From: Candidatus Jettenia sp.
GTDB taxonomy: Bacteria > Planctomycetota > Brocadiia > Brocadiales > Brocadiaceae
Length of the DNA stretch: 64,000 nt
Assembly: GCA_021650895.1 (NCBI GenBank)
Contig: CP091278.1
Location: forward strand, 2,137,659-2,201,658
Direction: 5' to 3'
Below the pieces are notes generated by a model. That model was not told the DNA's origin and searched no databases. It worked only from the letters and a program-made list of their open reading frames with translations. This document shows positions 46,079 through 56,265 of this stretch, piece by piece. The position numbers and the translations under genes were made by a program. The stretch's first letter is position 1, and the number at the start of each line of letters is the position of its first letter.

Positions 46079-46107
46079 TTATGACTTTTTATATGGGTGA
46101 ATATACT

Positions 46108-47181
46108 ATGGTCAAATCTGAAGTAGATAAAGAGAAACGGCAACAAGCACTAGAGAGGGCAGTCTCCCAGATTGAGAAGCAATATGGGAAGGGCACAATA
46201 ATGACGTTGGGAGGTGACACCAAGATAGATGTCCCCACAATTCCAACCGGAGCTTTATCTCTGGATATTGCGTTAGGCGTGGGAGGGATTCCACGCGGAA
46301 GGATCGTTGAAATATTTGGTCCGGAATCTTCGGGCAAAACGACCCTGACTCTTCATATTATTGCGAATGCGCAGAAAAATGGCGGTACAGCTGCTTTTAT
46401 CGATGCCGAGCATGCCCTGGACCCTGACTATGCTAAAAAATTGGGGGTAGATTTGGATAATCTCATGGTCAACCAACCTGACACAGGCGAACAAGCACTT
46501 GAGATTGCAGAATTACTGGTAAGGAGTAATGCCGTAGATATCATTGCAATTGATTCCGTAGCCGCACTTGTTCCTCGCGCAGAAATTGAGGGAGAAATGG
46601 GAGATTCCCATGTAGGTTTACAAGCGCGGTTGATGTCACAAGCATTGCGTAAACTAACCGGGTGTATTTCAAAATCCCAAACTACGGTCATATTTATTAA
46701 CCAGATCAGAGAAAAAATCGGCGTTATGTACGGAGGAAATCCCGAAACAACACCAGGCGGAAGGGCACTCAAATTTTATTCCTCAGTACGTATCGATATA
46801 CGGAGAATAGGGAGCATAAAAGATGCTGATGTAGCAATCGGAAACAGGGTTCGTGCTACCATTGCAAAAAATAAGGTTGCTGCCCCTTTTAAGAAAGCAG
46901 AGTTTGACATTCTCTATAACACCGGCATATCGCGTTCAGGGGATATTATAGACCTTGGTGTTGAACATCAAATTATCGATAAATCTGGCACCTGGTTCTC
47001 TTGTGGTGAGGTACGATTAGGGCAGGGAAGGGAAAACTCTCGCCAATTTCTCGAGGAGAATCCTCAATTAATGGTGGAAATTGAACAATCTATCCTTAAA
47101 AAATTAAGGCCAGAAAAGGCCACTGAAGAAGCTTCACAAAAAAATAAGGCAGAACCGCAGTCCAGGAAGGGTGAAAAATAA
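46108..47181 (+). CDS. recA: Recombinase RecA
   Basis: ATP-dependent strand-exchange protein and SOS co-protease. Walker [11 protein letters not shown], the [10 protein letters not shown] segment, Walker [21 protein letters not shown] and loop L2 [20 protein letters not shown] are all present. The start at 46108 ([20 protein letters not shown]) gives 357 residues, normal for RecA, with GGGTGA seven bases upstream; two earlier ATGs have no ribosome site. The C-terminus is lysine- and glutamate-rich. No inteins or interruptions. Confidence 0.97.
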   Translation: MVKSEVDKEKRQQALERAVSQIEKQYGKGTIMTLGGDTKIDVPTIPTGALSLDIALGVGGIPRGRIVEIFGPESSGKTTLTLHIIANAQKNGGTAAFIDAEHALDPDYAKKLGVDLDNLMVNQPDTGEQALEIAELLVRSNAVDIIAIDSVAALVPRAEIEGEMGDSHVGLQARLMSQALRKLTGCISKSQTTVIFINQIREKIGVMYGGNPETTPGGRALKFYSSVRIDIRRIGSIKDADVAIGNRVRATIAKNKVAAPFKKAEFDILYNTGISRSGDIIDLGVEHQIIDKSGTWFSCGEVRLGQGRENSRQFLEENPQLMVEIEQSILKKLRPEKATEEASQKNKAEPQSRKGEK

Positions 47182-47190
47182 TTTACTATT

Positions 47191-49851
47191 ATGAGAACAA
47201 GCGAAATTCGAAGTAAATTTCTCAATTTTTTCGAAAAAAAATCTCACGCTGTGTTACCCAGCGACTCACTAGTCCCACAGAATGATCCAACCCTTCTCTT
47301 TACCGGCGCTGGGATGAATCAGTTTAAAGATATGTTTCTGGGTAAAGGCAACCTGAACGTCAAAAAAGCAGCGACATGCCAGAAATGTCTTCGCACCGGA
47401 GATATTGATAACGTGGGCAAAACGGCCTCTCATCATACATTTTTTGAAATGCTTGGAAATTTCTCCTTCGGTGATTATTTCAAGCAGAAAACTATTGAAT
47501 GGGCATGGGAATTCCTGATACAGGAACTAAAAATTTCAGAAAAACGCTTAAGCGTAAGTGTTTACAAAGATGACCATGAATCATATGAGATTTGGGAAAA
47601 ACACATCCATATACCTAAATCAAGGATTTACCGATATGATCAAAAGGATAACTTTTGGCCAGCAAATGCACCACTATTAGGGCCGAATGGACCTTGTGGC
47701 CCCTGTTCTGAAATATTTTTTGACCAGGGAGAGAAAATCGGCTGCGGGAGAAAAGAATGCGATCCCGCATGCGATTGCGACCGGTTCGTGGAGATATGGA
47801 ACCTGGTATTTACTGAATACGACCGCAAAGAGGGCGGCAAGCTTGAGCCACTACCTCATCAAAATGTCGATACGGGTATGGGTTTGGAAAGAATGGCGCG
47901 TGTTATGCAAGGGGTACAAACAAATTTTGATATTGATATCTTCCATCCTATCATCTCATCCATAGAAGAAATAACACATTTAAAATACAACGGCAGGGTT
48001 GAAAATACAGTACTCATGCGCCGTATTGCAGACCATGTAAAGGCATGTGTGTTTTGCATTTCCGATGGTGTACTTCCCGGCAATGAGGGACGTGGATATG
48101 TTGAGAGGCGGTTGTTGAGGCGAGCCATTCGTGATGGTACACAATTGGGTGTAAAAGATAGCTTTCTTTACAAATTGGTACCGATTGTGAGCAATGTAAT
48201 GCAAGATTACTATCCTGATATTAAGCAGAGAAGAGAAAATATTGCGCGAATTATAAAGAATGAAGAAGAGAAATTTCACGAAACGCTGGAACAGGGAACA
48301 CGTATATTGGAAGAGCTCATGGAAACTTTGCAAAAAAGCAAACAAAAGACTCTTTCCGGCAAAGAGGCCTTTAAACTATACGATACCTACGGCTTTCCCT
48401 TAGATATGACAGAAGCTATTTTAAACGAAAAAGGTTTTGTCGTTGATAGAAACGGTTTTGAGGATGAACTCAAAAAACAACGATTACAGGCAAGAACGGC
48501 TTCCCAAATGACCGGACAGGTCTTCGATACAGGTCCGCTCAGCAAGATTAAAGATATTTCAAAGGGTTCGAAATTTTTAGGTTATAATCAAAACACCTGC
48601 CAGGGAAAAATAATTGCCATTATCCAGAACAACGAGCTTGTAGATATGGCTATTGTTGGAAGTGAGATAACGGTAATTTTAGATCAAACGCCTTTTTATG
48701 GTGAATCAGGCGGACAAATTGGCGATACCGGAATTTTGGAGTCGGACGGAACCCTGATCCAGGTTACTGATACAAGAAGGAACGATGATTTTACTCTCCA
48801 TACAGGAAAAGTAATAAAAGGAGAACTAAAGGCAGGGATCGTTGTTGAAGCAAAAGTTGACGTCCAGCGAAGAAATGATATCCGCAAGAATCATTCGGCA
48901 ACACACATTCTCCATTATGCTTTACGAAGAGTAATAGGCCAGCATGCGGAACAGGCAGGTTCTCTGGTAGCACCAGATCGCATACGTTTTGATTTCCATC
49001 ATTTCTCCGCCTTAACAAAGGAAGAAATAACACGTATTGAAGACCTGGTAAACGAGAAAATACTCGAAAATGTACCGGTATCGGCAAAAGAATTAACCAT
49101 CCAACAGGCAAAAAATGCTGGCGCCCTGGCTCTTTTTGGAGAAAAATATGGAGAGTTGGTAAGAATGCTCTCTATGGGAGATTTTAGTAAAGAGCTTTGC
49201 GGTGGAACTCATGTAGACAATTCAGGAGAAATCGGATTATTCAGGATTGTTAGTGAGTCATCCGTTGCTGCCGGAATCAGACGTATCGAAGCCGTAACAG
49301 GCATGTCGACATTAAAGAGAGAAAGAGAAAAAGAAGGCATTATCCAGGAGGTATGTGAGATACTGAATACGGCTGAGGGCAAATTGGTTACAAAAGCGCA
49401 GGATATCTTACACGAATTAAAGAATTTACAAAAAGAGCTCAGCAGGGTAAAGCAAAAAGAACTCAGCAGTAAGATTCATACTCTTATCGAGGATGCCAAA
49501 GAGGTATCAGGGGTAAAGATTATTACAAGAAAATTAGAGGATGCAACGGTAGACGACTTGAGAAAAACGGCTGATCTGTTAATAAAATCTGCTGAGGATG
49601 TAGCCATTATATTAGGAGCTATCCAGGATGGACGAGTAACAATAATCGCAGCCATGAGCCCTAATTTAGTTAAGCGTGGCTTCCATGCAGGGAATATCTC
49701 GAAAGAAGTGGCAAAATTAGTTGGCGGAGGGGGAGGTGGCAGACCCGATATGTCGCAGGCCGGAGGGCAATGGGTAGAAAAGTTAGATGATGCGCTTCAG
49801 TTCGCTACAGAATTGTTGAGCAAGAAAATCCTTCAAACGGTTAGTTCGTGA
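47191..49851 (+). CDS. alaS: Alanyl-tRNA synthetase
   Basis: Class II synthetase, 886 residues, full length. The N-terminal catalytic core begins RTSEIRSKFLNFFEKKSHAV and contains LLFTGAGMNQFKDMFLG. The editing domain shows the HSATHILHYALRR and CGGTHVDNSGEIGLF motifs, with the zinc and catalytic His/Cys residues, and the C-Ala region ends in GGGGGGRPDMSQAGG. It starts nine bases after the recA stop, so the two are probably co-transcribed. Confidence 0.97.
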   Translation: MRTSEIRSKFLNFFEKKSHAVLPSDSLVPQNDPTLLFTGAGMNQFKDMFLGKGNLNVKKAATCQKCLRTGDIDNVGKTASHHTFFEMLGNFSFGDYFKQKTIEWAWEFLIQELKISEKRLSVSVYKDDHESYEIWEKHIHIPKSRIYRYDQKDNFWPANAPLLGPNGPCGPCSEIFFDQGEKIGCGRKECDPACDCDRFVEIWNLVFTEYDRKEGGKLEPLPHQNVDTGMGLERMARVMQGVQTNFDIDIFHPIISSIEEITHLKYNGRVENTVLMRRIADHVKACVFCISDGVLPGNEGRGYVERRLLRRAIRDGTQLGVKDSFLYKLVPIVSNVMQDYYPDIKQRRENIARIIKNEEEKFHETLEQGTRILEELMETLQKSKQKTLSGKEAFKLYDTYGFPLDMTEAILNEKGFVVDRNGFEDELKKQRLQARTASQMTGQVFDTGPLSKIKDISKGSKFLGYNQNTCQGKIIAIIQNNELVDMAIVGSEITVILDQTPFYGESGGQIGDTGILESDGTLIQVTDTRRNDDFTLHTGKVIKGELKAGIVVEAKVDVQRRNDIRKNHSATHILHYALRRVIGQHAEQAGSLVAPDRIRFDFHHFSALTKEEITRIEDLVNEKILENVPVSAKELTIQQAKNAGALALFGEKYGELVRMLSMGDFSKELCGGTHVDNSGEIGLFRIVSESSVAAGIRRIEAVTGMSTLKREREKEGIIQEVCEILNTAEGKLVTKAQDILHELKNLQKELSRVKQKELSSKIHTLIEDAKEVSGVKIITRKLEDATVDDLRKTADLLIKSAEDVAIILGAIQDGRVTIIAAMSPNLVKRGFHAGNISKEVAKLVGGGGGGRPDMSQAGGQWVEKLDDALQFATELLSKKILQTVSS

Positions 49852-49888
49852 GTATCGGATTTACTTACGCTGGCATACGAGTTTTTCC

Positions 49889-49917
49889 TTGACAATAATG
49901 GTATATCTATATAAAAT
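49889..49917 (+). promoter_or_regulatory. Sigma-70-type promoter for the rpmF-fatty acid operon
   Basis: TTGACA (49889-49894), a 17-base spacer and TAAAAT (49912-49917), about 180 bases upstream of rpmF. The alaS-rpmF gap (49852-50096) holds no gene. Confidence 0.6.
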
Positions 49918-50096
49918 TTTTTGACTTAGAAGGGACATAGCACCATAAGCGTAAATTCAATAACAGAATATTTATACGAGAGATTATAAAGAATTACGAT
50001 GAAGTATCGGGAAGTTTAAGAAAGAATGTCTCTGTAATCCCTTTTTATTCCCAGTACTTCTTTTTTTATTATTTGGAATTTTTATAGAGGTGATAC

Positions 50097-50324
50097 ATGC
50101 CTAATCCGAAGAGAAGGTTTTCGAATTCAAGGACGCGTAAAAGACGGACCCATGATAAATTGACCCCTCCAGTCATTCCGCTTGCCGAAAATATGGAAAA
50201 AGGTGCTGGAGTACGCTCAAAGCGATATATTTGTTCGCATTGTAAACAGGTAAATCAGCCACACACGGTCTGTCATAATTGTGGATACTACCGAGGTAAA
50301 CAGGTTATCACTGTTGAAAGGTAA
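50097..50324 (+). CDS. rpmF: 50S ribosomal protein L32
   Basis: A 75-residue basic ribosomal protein beginning MPNPKRRFSNSRTRKRR, as L32 does, with a zinc-binding pattern CSHCKQVNQPHTVCHNCGYY (four Cys, the C+ form). rpmF commonly heads the plsX-fabH fatty-acid operon, as here. An AGAGG ribosome site is visible before the ATG. Confidence 0.96.
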   Translation: MPNPKRRFSNSRTRKRRTHDKLTPPVIPLAENMEKGAGVRSKRYICSHCKQVNQPHTVCHNCGYYRGKQVITVER

Positions 50325-50328
50325 ATCC

Positions 50329-51345
50329 ATGAGAGTTGCAGTAGATGCAATGGGTGGAGATAAGGCCCCACATGAAATTATTAAAGGATCAATTCTCGCT
50401 GCACAACAATTACGAGATGATGATATTATATTGGTAGGTGATGAAAATACTCTGAGGCGAGAGTTAAACACTTACGGAACGATACCGAAAAATATTACCA
50501 TTCATCACGCATCTCAAATAGTCCAGATGGATGATCCTGCAACCTATTCTATACGCCAAAAGATTAATTCATCAATTACACAAAGTGTCGAACTTGTAGC
50601 TCATGGAGAAGCTTGTGCCGTAGTAAGCGCCGGACATACAGGTGCAACCGTAGCTGCATCGACATTACACTTAAGAACTTTGAAAGGTGTTCGCCGCCCG
50701 GGTATTGCGGCTGCACTTCCCACACGGCAAGGAGTATGCCTAATCATTGATATAGGAGCAAACATAGCCTGTAAGCCACTCCATCTTTTCCAATATGGTG
50801 TTATGGCAGCAGTCTATTATCGATGTATCTTCGGTATAGAAAACCCAAAGGTTGGGCTTCTCAATATCGGTGAAGAGGATGCGAAGGGAAACGACCTTGT
50901 GAAAGATACCTTTACACTCCTCTCCAATTCGAATTTAAATTTTGTAGGAAACGTAGAAGGCCGTGAAATATTTGATAATAAAGCCAACATAGTTGTCTGT
51001 GAGGGTTTTGTAGGAAATATTATATTGAAATTCGCAGAAGGACTTTCCATGAGTCTTCTGTCAACAATTAAGGCAGAATCGCTCAAGAGCTTTTGGACAA
51101 AGTTAGGTCTATGGTTGTGCAAACCAGCCTTCGAACCATTAAAGGCAAAAATGGACTTTGCAGAATATGGCGGCGCTCCCTTACTGGGAGTTAACGGTAT
51201 TTGTATTATCTGTCATGGCAGATCTGACTCTAAGGCTATCCAAAATGCCATAAAAGTTGCGTTGAAGCTATCAAAATACAAGGTCAATGAGCATATTGTT
51301 TCCGAATTCGAAAAGATCAATATGCTTACGGCACATGTTGTTTAA
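50329..51345 (+). CDS. plsX: Acyl-ACP:phosphate acyltransferase PlsX
   Basis: Converts acyl-ACP to acyl-phosphate for phospholipid synthesis. The 338-residue protein begins MRVAVDAMGGDKAPHEIIKG, the invariant PlsX start, and contains VVSAGHTGATVAAS. The start at 50329 is four bases after the rpmF stop with AAGG upstream; a frame opening earlier inside rpmF is rejected. Confidence 0.96.
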   Translation: MRVAVDAMGGDKAPHEIIKGSILAAQQLRDDDIILVGDENTLRRELNTYGTIPKNITIHHASQIVQMDDPATYSIRQKINSSITQSVELVAHGEACAVVSAGHTGATVAASTLHLRTLKGVRRPGIAAALPTRQGVCLIIDIGANIACKPLHLFQYGVMAAVYYRCIFGIENPKVGLLNIGEEDAKGNDLVKDTFTLLSNSNLNFVGNVEGREIFDNKANIVVCEGFVGNIILKFAEGLSMSLLSTIKAESLKSFWTKLGLWLCKPAFEPLKAKMDFAEYGGAPLLGVNGICIICHGRSDSKAIQNAIKVALKLSKYKVNEHIVSEFEKINMLTAHVV

Positions 51346-51390
51346 CTGACTAGTCACCTATTAATCTCCTCTGGATAATTAAAATTATAC

Positions 51391-52380
51391 ATGCAACAGA
51401 ATCAAAGGGCTTCAATTACAGGGATAGGATCATACCTGCCAAGTAAGATTTTAACAAATTACGATTTAGAAAAACTCGTTGAAACTAGTAATGATTGGAT
51501 TGTCCAGCGAACGGGTATTAAAGAGCGCCATATTGTTGAAAACGGTGTAATAACATCGGATCTTGCTACACAGGCATCAATATATGCAATGGAAGATGCA
51601 GGGGTTTCTCCACAAGATTTAGATATGATTATTACTTCTACGATAACGCCTGACCATATCTTTCCTTCAACCTCATGTTATATACAACAGAAATTAGGAG
51701 CAACAAGGGCAGGCGCTTTTGATATATTGGCGGCATGCGCTGGATTTATTTATGCATTAGCTATTGGAGAAAGCTTCGTAAACTCTGGAGCAATAAAAAC
51801 CGCTTTAGTGGTAGGGGCTGAATGTTTATCGAAAATCACCGATTATACTGATCGCTCAACCTGCGTTCTGTTCGGAGATGGCGCTGGCGCTGTCATTATA
51901 CAGAAAAATCCTACAAAACACGAGATTTTGTCTACCCGTTTAGCTGCAGATGGATCACAAGCAGATGTACTTATTATGCCTGGAGGAGGATCGAAAAATC
52001 CAGCATCTCTGGAGTCTATCCAGCAGAGAGCGCATTATATCCAATTTAGAGGAAAAGAAGTATTTAAACTGGCTATTAACAATATAACAAACTTAATTTT
52101 AGAAACAGCAAATGAGAATGGGCTGAAACTCGCCGATATAGACTTGATTATCCCTCATCAAAGCAATCTAAGGATTATTGAAGCAACTATGGAAAAGCTT
52201 GGACTTCCCATGGAAAAGGCATTTGTAAATATCGATAAATATGGAAATACATCATCTGCCTCTATTCCTATTGCAATTAATGAAGCCCGAAAGGAAGGGC
52301 GCCTCAAAAAAGGAAACATTGTTATGCTCGTTGCATTTGGGGGAGGATTAACGTGGGGGTCTTCAATTATTCGATGGTAG
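51391..52380 (+). CDS. fabH: 3-oxoacyl-ACP synthase III
   Basis: Condenses acetyl-CoA with malonyl-ACP to start fatty acid synthesis. 329 residues. The catalytic triad is visible: Cys in FDILAACAGFIYAL, His in LIIPHQSNLRIIEA and Asn in NIDKYGNTSSASIP. Part of the plsX-fabH-fabD-acpP-fabF operon. Anammox bacteria make ladderane lipids; whether this housekeeping FabH is involved cannot be told here. Confidence 0.96.
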   Translation: MQQNQRASITGIGSYLPSKILTNYDLEKLVETSNDWIVQRTGIKERHIVENGVITSDLATQASIYAMEDAGVSPQDLDMIITSTITPDHIFPSTSCYIQQKLGATRAGAFDILAACAGFIYALAIGESFVNSGAIKTALVVGAECLSKITDYTDRSTCVLFGDGAGAVIIQKNPTKHEILSTRLAADGSQADVLIMPGGGSKNPASLESIQQRAHYIQFRGKEVFKLAINNITNLILETANENGLKLADIDLIIPHQSNLRIIEATMEKLGLPMEKAFVNIDKYGNTSSASIPIAINEARKEGRLKKGNIVMLVAFGGGLTWGSSIIRW

Positions 52381-52385
52381 AAAGC

Positions 52386-53327
52386 ATGCAAAAGATAGCA
52401 CTTCTTTTCCCTGGTCAGGGTACACAGTATGTAGGAATGGGAAAGGATTTTTATTTGCATTTCAAGGAGGCACAGGAGGTATTCCATGAAGCTAATGAGG
52501 TACTGGGGTTTGATATCGCAGCGCTTTGTTTTCAAGGAAAACAAGAGGAATTAAACAAAACCTCTCTGTGTCAGCCTGCCATACTTGTTACAAGCATGGC
52601 AATATTAGAAGTCTTAAAGAAAAATTCCCCAATCCAAACAAGCGCCTGTCTTGCCACTGCCGGTCTTAGCTTGGGAGAATATACAGCTCATGTATCTGCT
52701 GGTTCAATAACTTTTACTAATGCTGTGCGACTGGTATATAAGCGAGGCATCTTCATGCAAGAGGCCTGCAACGCAAATCATGGAGGGATGGTTTCTATTA
52801 TTGGATTAGAAGATGAAAAAGTAGAACAAATTTGTACAGAAATCCGGGCAGAAGGGGTTATTTGTGCTGCAAATTATAATTGTCCGGGACAGATAGTTAT
52901 TTCAGGAGAAAAATCAATTTTGGAAAAAGCATCGGCATTAGCTAAAGAACGGGGCGCAAAAATAGTTGTCCCTTTGAAAGTAGACGGTGCATTCCATTCG
53001 GAATTAATGAGCCCCGCAAGTGGTAAACTCTCAAAGGAGCTGGAATTAACACCAGTCTTAAAATCAAATATACCGGTTGTGGCAAATATCAATGCAAGGT
53101 ATGTGAGTGAGCCTGATGAGATAAAAACATCTTTATCAATACAATTGAACAGCCCTGTGCGATGGCATCAATCAATGTGCACTTTAATACAAGACGGATT
53201 TAATCAGTTTTATGAAATTGGTCCGGGAAAATCATTATCGGGCCTCATGCGAAGGATCGATTCTACCCAAAAAATGATAAATATAGATACCGTGGAAACC
53301 TTTAAAAATTTAATGAAATCGATTTAA
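52386..53327 (+). CDS. fabD: Malonyl-CoA:ACP transacylase
   Basis: Loads malonyl groups onto ACP. The 313-residue form from the ATG at 52386 starts QKIALLFPGQGTQYVGMG, the conserved beginning, and contains GLSLGEYTAH with the nucleophilic Ser and VDGAFHSELM with the catalytic His. Longer frames from 52353 or 52374 overlap the fabH end and add residues foreign to the family. Confidence 0.95.
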   Translation: MQKIALLFPGQGTQYVGMGKDFYLHFKEAQEVFHEANEVLGFDIAALCFQGKQEELNKTSLCQPAILVTSMAILEVLKKNSPIQTSACLATAGLSLGEYTAHVSAGSITFTNAVRLVYKRGIFMQEACNANHGGMVSIIGLEDEKVEQICTEIRAEGVICAANYNCPGQIVISGEKSILEKASALAKERGAKIVVPLKVDGAFHSELMSPASGKLSKELELTPVLKSNIPVVANINARYVSEPDEIKTSLSIQLNSPVRWHQSMCTLIQDGFNQFYEIGPGKSLSGLMRRIDSTQKMINIDTVETFKNLMKSI

Positions 53328-53352
53328 TTTTAACGTAAGGAGGTAAAAAACC

Positions 53353-53586
53353 GTGTCAGCAGTTGAAGATAAGGTTAAAGAAATTATTACAAAACAAATG
53401 GGAGTAAAAGGCGATCAGATTACAAAAGACACATCATTTATTAATGATTTAGGAGCTGATTCTTTGGATACTGTAGAATTGATCATGGAATTCGAGGATG
53501 CCTTCGATATGAATATTCCTGATGAGGATGCGGAGAAAATACGTACCGTAGGAGATGCCGTTAAATACATAGAGGAACACAAATAA
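53353..53586 (+). CDS. acpP: Acyl carrier protein
   Basis: A 77-residue acidic ACP, with the phosphopantetheine site Ser in [16 protein letters not shown]. The start codon is GTG, preceded by AAGGAGGT, so the start is clear. It lies between fabD and fabF as in most bacteria. Confidence 0.97.
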   Translation: MSAVEDKVKEIITKQMGVKGDQITKDTSFINDLGADSLDTVELIMEFEDAFDMNIPDEDAEKIRTVGDAVKYIEEHK

Positions 53587-53588
53587 AA

Positions 53589-54833
53589 ATGCAAGAGAGA
53601 CGAAGGGTTGTTATCACAGGCATCGGCGCAGTTACACCTTTAGGGCTGGAAAAAAATATACTATGGTCGGCGCTGTGCGAGGGAAAAAGCGGTATTAAAC
53701 CTATCACTTCTTTTGATACCTCAGCATTTGATGTACACTTCGGCGGAGAAGTTAGCGATTTTGATTCCAGTAGGTGGTTCGACATTAAAGAGGCGCGTCG
53801 GTTAGAGCGCTTTGCACAATTCTCCGTAGTCGCTTCTACAAATGCTATCAATGATGCCGGATTGGAATTGAATAACTACGATGCAACAAGGGTAGGGGTT
53901 TTAATTGGTTCTGGCATGGGTGGTTTACAAGAAATTGAAAACCAACATAGTATTCTTGTCAATAAAGGTCCATCAAGGATATCCCCCCTTATGATTCCTA
54001 AATTGATGGTTAATGCCGCTCCGGCGCAGGTGGCAATACGATTCGGGATCAAAGGGCCTAACTATGCACTGGTAACAGCATGCACCACAGGCGTTAATTC
54101 TATCGGAGAGGCAGTCAGGATTATTCAGAGAGGGGACGCAGAGATCATGATCGCAGGAAGTTCAGAAGCGATAATCACACCTTTAGCCCTCAGTGGATTT
54201 AACGCCATGAAAGCCCTTTCTACACGCAATGATGCTCCACAGAAAGCCAGTCGGCCCTTTGATAAAAATCGAGATGGCTTCGTCCTTGCAGAAGGAGCTG
54301 GTATCGTTGTACTAGAAGAATTTGAAACAGCAAGAAAACGAGGCGCAAATATCTATGCAGAGGTATCGGGATACGGACTTAATGCCGATGCCTACCATAT
54401 TGCAGCGCCAGAAGGTAATGGTGATGGTGCGGCAAGGTGTATGAATAGCGCCTTAAAAGATGCCAAATGTAACCCAGAAGAAATTGACTACATTAACGCA
54501 CATGCTACATCAACTCCTCTCGGTGACAATATCGAAATAAAGGCTATTAAAAAAGTTTTTGGACAGTACGCCCCGCAAATTTCTGTGAGTTCAACAAAAT
54601 CCATGTTAGGCCATCAGTTAGGGGCTTCGGGAAGTGTTGAGGTAGTGATCTGCGCCTTAGTAATTAAGGAAGGTATTATTCCTCCAACCATCAATTATGA
54701 GACACCTGATCCCGAATGCTCAGGATTAGATTTTATTCCTAATGTCGCTCGTGAAAAGAAGGTCAAACAGGTTCTCTCTAATTCATTTGGCTTTGGTGGG
54801 CACAACGCCAGCATTATATTAAAAGGATTATAA
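53589..54833 (+). CDS. fabF: 3-oxoacyl-ACP synthase II
   Basis: Elongating ketosynthase, 414 residues. It begins RRRVVITGIGAVTPLGLEKN; the active-site Cys lies in ALVTACTTGVNSIGEA, and His residues in NAHATSTPLGDN and STKSMLGHQLGASGS. It starts two bases after acpP and ends the operon. Confidence 0.96.
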   Translation: MQERRRVVITGIGAVTPLGLEKNILWSALCEGKSGIKPITSFDTSAFDVHFGGEVSDFDSSRWFDIKEARRLERFAQFSVVASTNAINDAGLELNNYDATRVGVLIGSGMGGLQEIENQHSILVNKGPSRISPLMIPKLMVNAAPAQVAIRFGIKGPNYALVTACTTGVNSIGEAVRIIQRGDAEIMIAGSSEAIITPLALSGFNAMKALSTRNDAPQKASRPFDKNRDGFVLAEGAGIVVLEEFETARKRGANIYAEVSGYGLNADAYHIAAPEGNGDGAARCMNSALKDAKCNPEEIDYINAHATSTPLGDNIEIKAIKKVFGQYAPQISVSSTKSMLGHQLGASGSVEVVICALVIKEGIIPPTINYETPDPECSGLDFIPNVAREKKVKQVLSNSFGFGGHNASIILKGL

Positions 54834-54899
54834 AAATAGGCACTACCATTTAATAAAAAATATCATACCTCTGTAATTTTCCCTGAGTCTATTCACACG

Positions 54900-54917
54900 A
54901 TAAGCAAGAGTGCTTAT
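54900..54917. terminator. Hairpin between convergent fabF and lpxD
   Basis: ATAAGCA/TGCTTAT with an AGAG loop, in the 120-base gap between convergent genes. No long T tract follows; further short palindromes lie between it and 54953. Confidence 0.4.
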
Positions 54918-54953
54918 TGCCATTTCCCCTATAAAGGCTATAGTAAGTAAGTC

Positions 54954-55967
54954 TTACGGGAGAGTCTTTATGTATTTCTTAATAGCATGATACATTTCTG
55001 GTAGTTTTTTCATTACTACCTGGATGCGTTTTTCATCGTTGATAGGCTTGGCTGGGGAACCCCATACAACAGAACCTGATTCTAAACTTTTATAAACATT
55101 TGAGCCTCCACCAATAATACAGTTATCACCAATATCTACATGATCGGTAATGCCAACATCCTCTGCAATCATAACATTTTTTCCAATCCTGGTACTTCCT
55201 GCGATTTTGGCATATGCAATAAGCATAGTATTATCTCCTATAGTAACATTGTGTGCAATATGCGAATGATTGTCTATTTTTACACCGTTCCCGATGATCG
55301 TCTTATCGAGTGCCGCACGGCAAATTGTTACCATAGCACCGATCTCAACATCATCCCCTATTTCAACGGTTCCTATCTGAGGTATTTTCGTATGTTTACC
55401 CTGTATTTGGAGATAACCAAACCCGTCTTCTCCAATAACGCTATTGCTGTGTATAATCACTCGTTTCCCAATGGTAACCTCTTCCCGAATAGTAACATGG
55501 GGATAAATAATAGAATTATCACCTATAGAACTTTCTTTGCCGATAAATGTATTTGGATAAATGGTAACATTATTGCCTATTCTTACACGATCTTCAATAA
55601 TAACATAAGCACCAATAGAAATTTCTTTTCCCAGAATAGCCTCTTTGCTAATGCTAGATAAAGGATGAATCCCTATGGGGCGCTTGTGTCTCTCTTTAGC
55701 TATGACCTCCATAAGCTTAGTAAAAGCCAAAAATGGATTTGTTTCTATAACAATTTGCGGCCTTTTCAGCGCTCTAATCTCTCGATGTGTAACAATCACA
55801 GAAGCTTTAGATAGCAATGCCTGTGGAATTAATGTATCGTCTTTAATAAAGGTTATATCTCCATCTTTTGCAGTTTCGATACTCGCAATGCCTGTGATTA
55901 TGGTATTTAAATTACCAATAACCCTTCCACCGGTAATGAGCTGAATTTGGTCTAGTGTATATTTCAT
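54954..55967 (-). CDS. lpxD: UDP-3-O-acylglucosamine N-acyltransferase
   Basis: Adds the N-linked acyl chain in lipid A synthesis. 337 residues: an N-terminal uridine-binding domain (about 1-100), then many left-handed beta-helix hexapeptides (GNNVTIYPNTFIGKESSIGD and similar), with the catalytic His probably in NHSHIAHNVTIGDN. Its presence supports a Gram-negative-type outer membrane. Oriented against the fatty-acid operon. Confidence 0.93.
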   Translation of the reverse strand: MKYTLDQIQLITGGRVIGNLNTIITGIASIETAKDGDITFIKDDTLIPQALLSKASVIVTHREIRALKRPQIVIETNPFLAFTKLMEVIAKERHKRPIGIHPLSSISKEAILGKEISIGAYVIIEDRVRIGNNVTIYPNTFIGKESSIGDNSIIYPHVTIREEVTIGKRVIIHSNSVIGEDGFGYLQIQGKHTKIPQIGTVEIGDDVEIGAMVTICRAALDKTIIGNGVKIDNHSHIAHNVTIGDNTMLIAYAKIAGSTRIGKNVMIAEDVGITDHVDIGDNCIIGGGSNVYKSLESGSVVWGSPAKPINDEKRIQVVMKKLPEMYHAIKKYIKTLP

Positions 55968-56035
55968 AATGTATCAAAAGATATTTATAGAACATCGTAT
56001 CATAGCAGAGAATCACAGTCAAACGAACTTTTATA

Positions 56036-56065
56036 TTGACAAATTAGTCTATAATAATGTATACA
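56036..56065 (+). promoter_or_regulatory. Possible glmS promoter
   Basis: TTGACA at 56036-56041 with TATACA at 56060-56065 (18-base spacer), 200 bases upstream of glmS. The rest of the 298-base gap shows nothing distinct; no glmS ribozyme core was recognised. Confidence 0.4.
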
Positions 56066-56265
56066 TGAAAAATCACATCAATACACAAAAGATCATAGCG
56101 ATATTGTATACTCGTTAATAGGAAATAATTTTTCTGATATGTATCTTTTTAACCTTTTATGATGTCTTTGCCAAAGAATAAATATTTTCAAGATTTCGAT
56201 ACTCTTCACGGGTATGATAACCATAGTAAATTTAACAATATCAATAATTTTAAGGAGTAAATCAT

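Noticed and set aside
56000-56265. glmS ribozyme upstream of glmS
   Set aside because: I could not recognise the conserved core; a covariance-model search would be needed.
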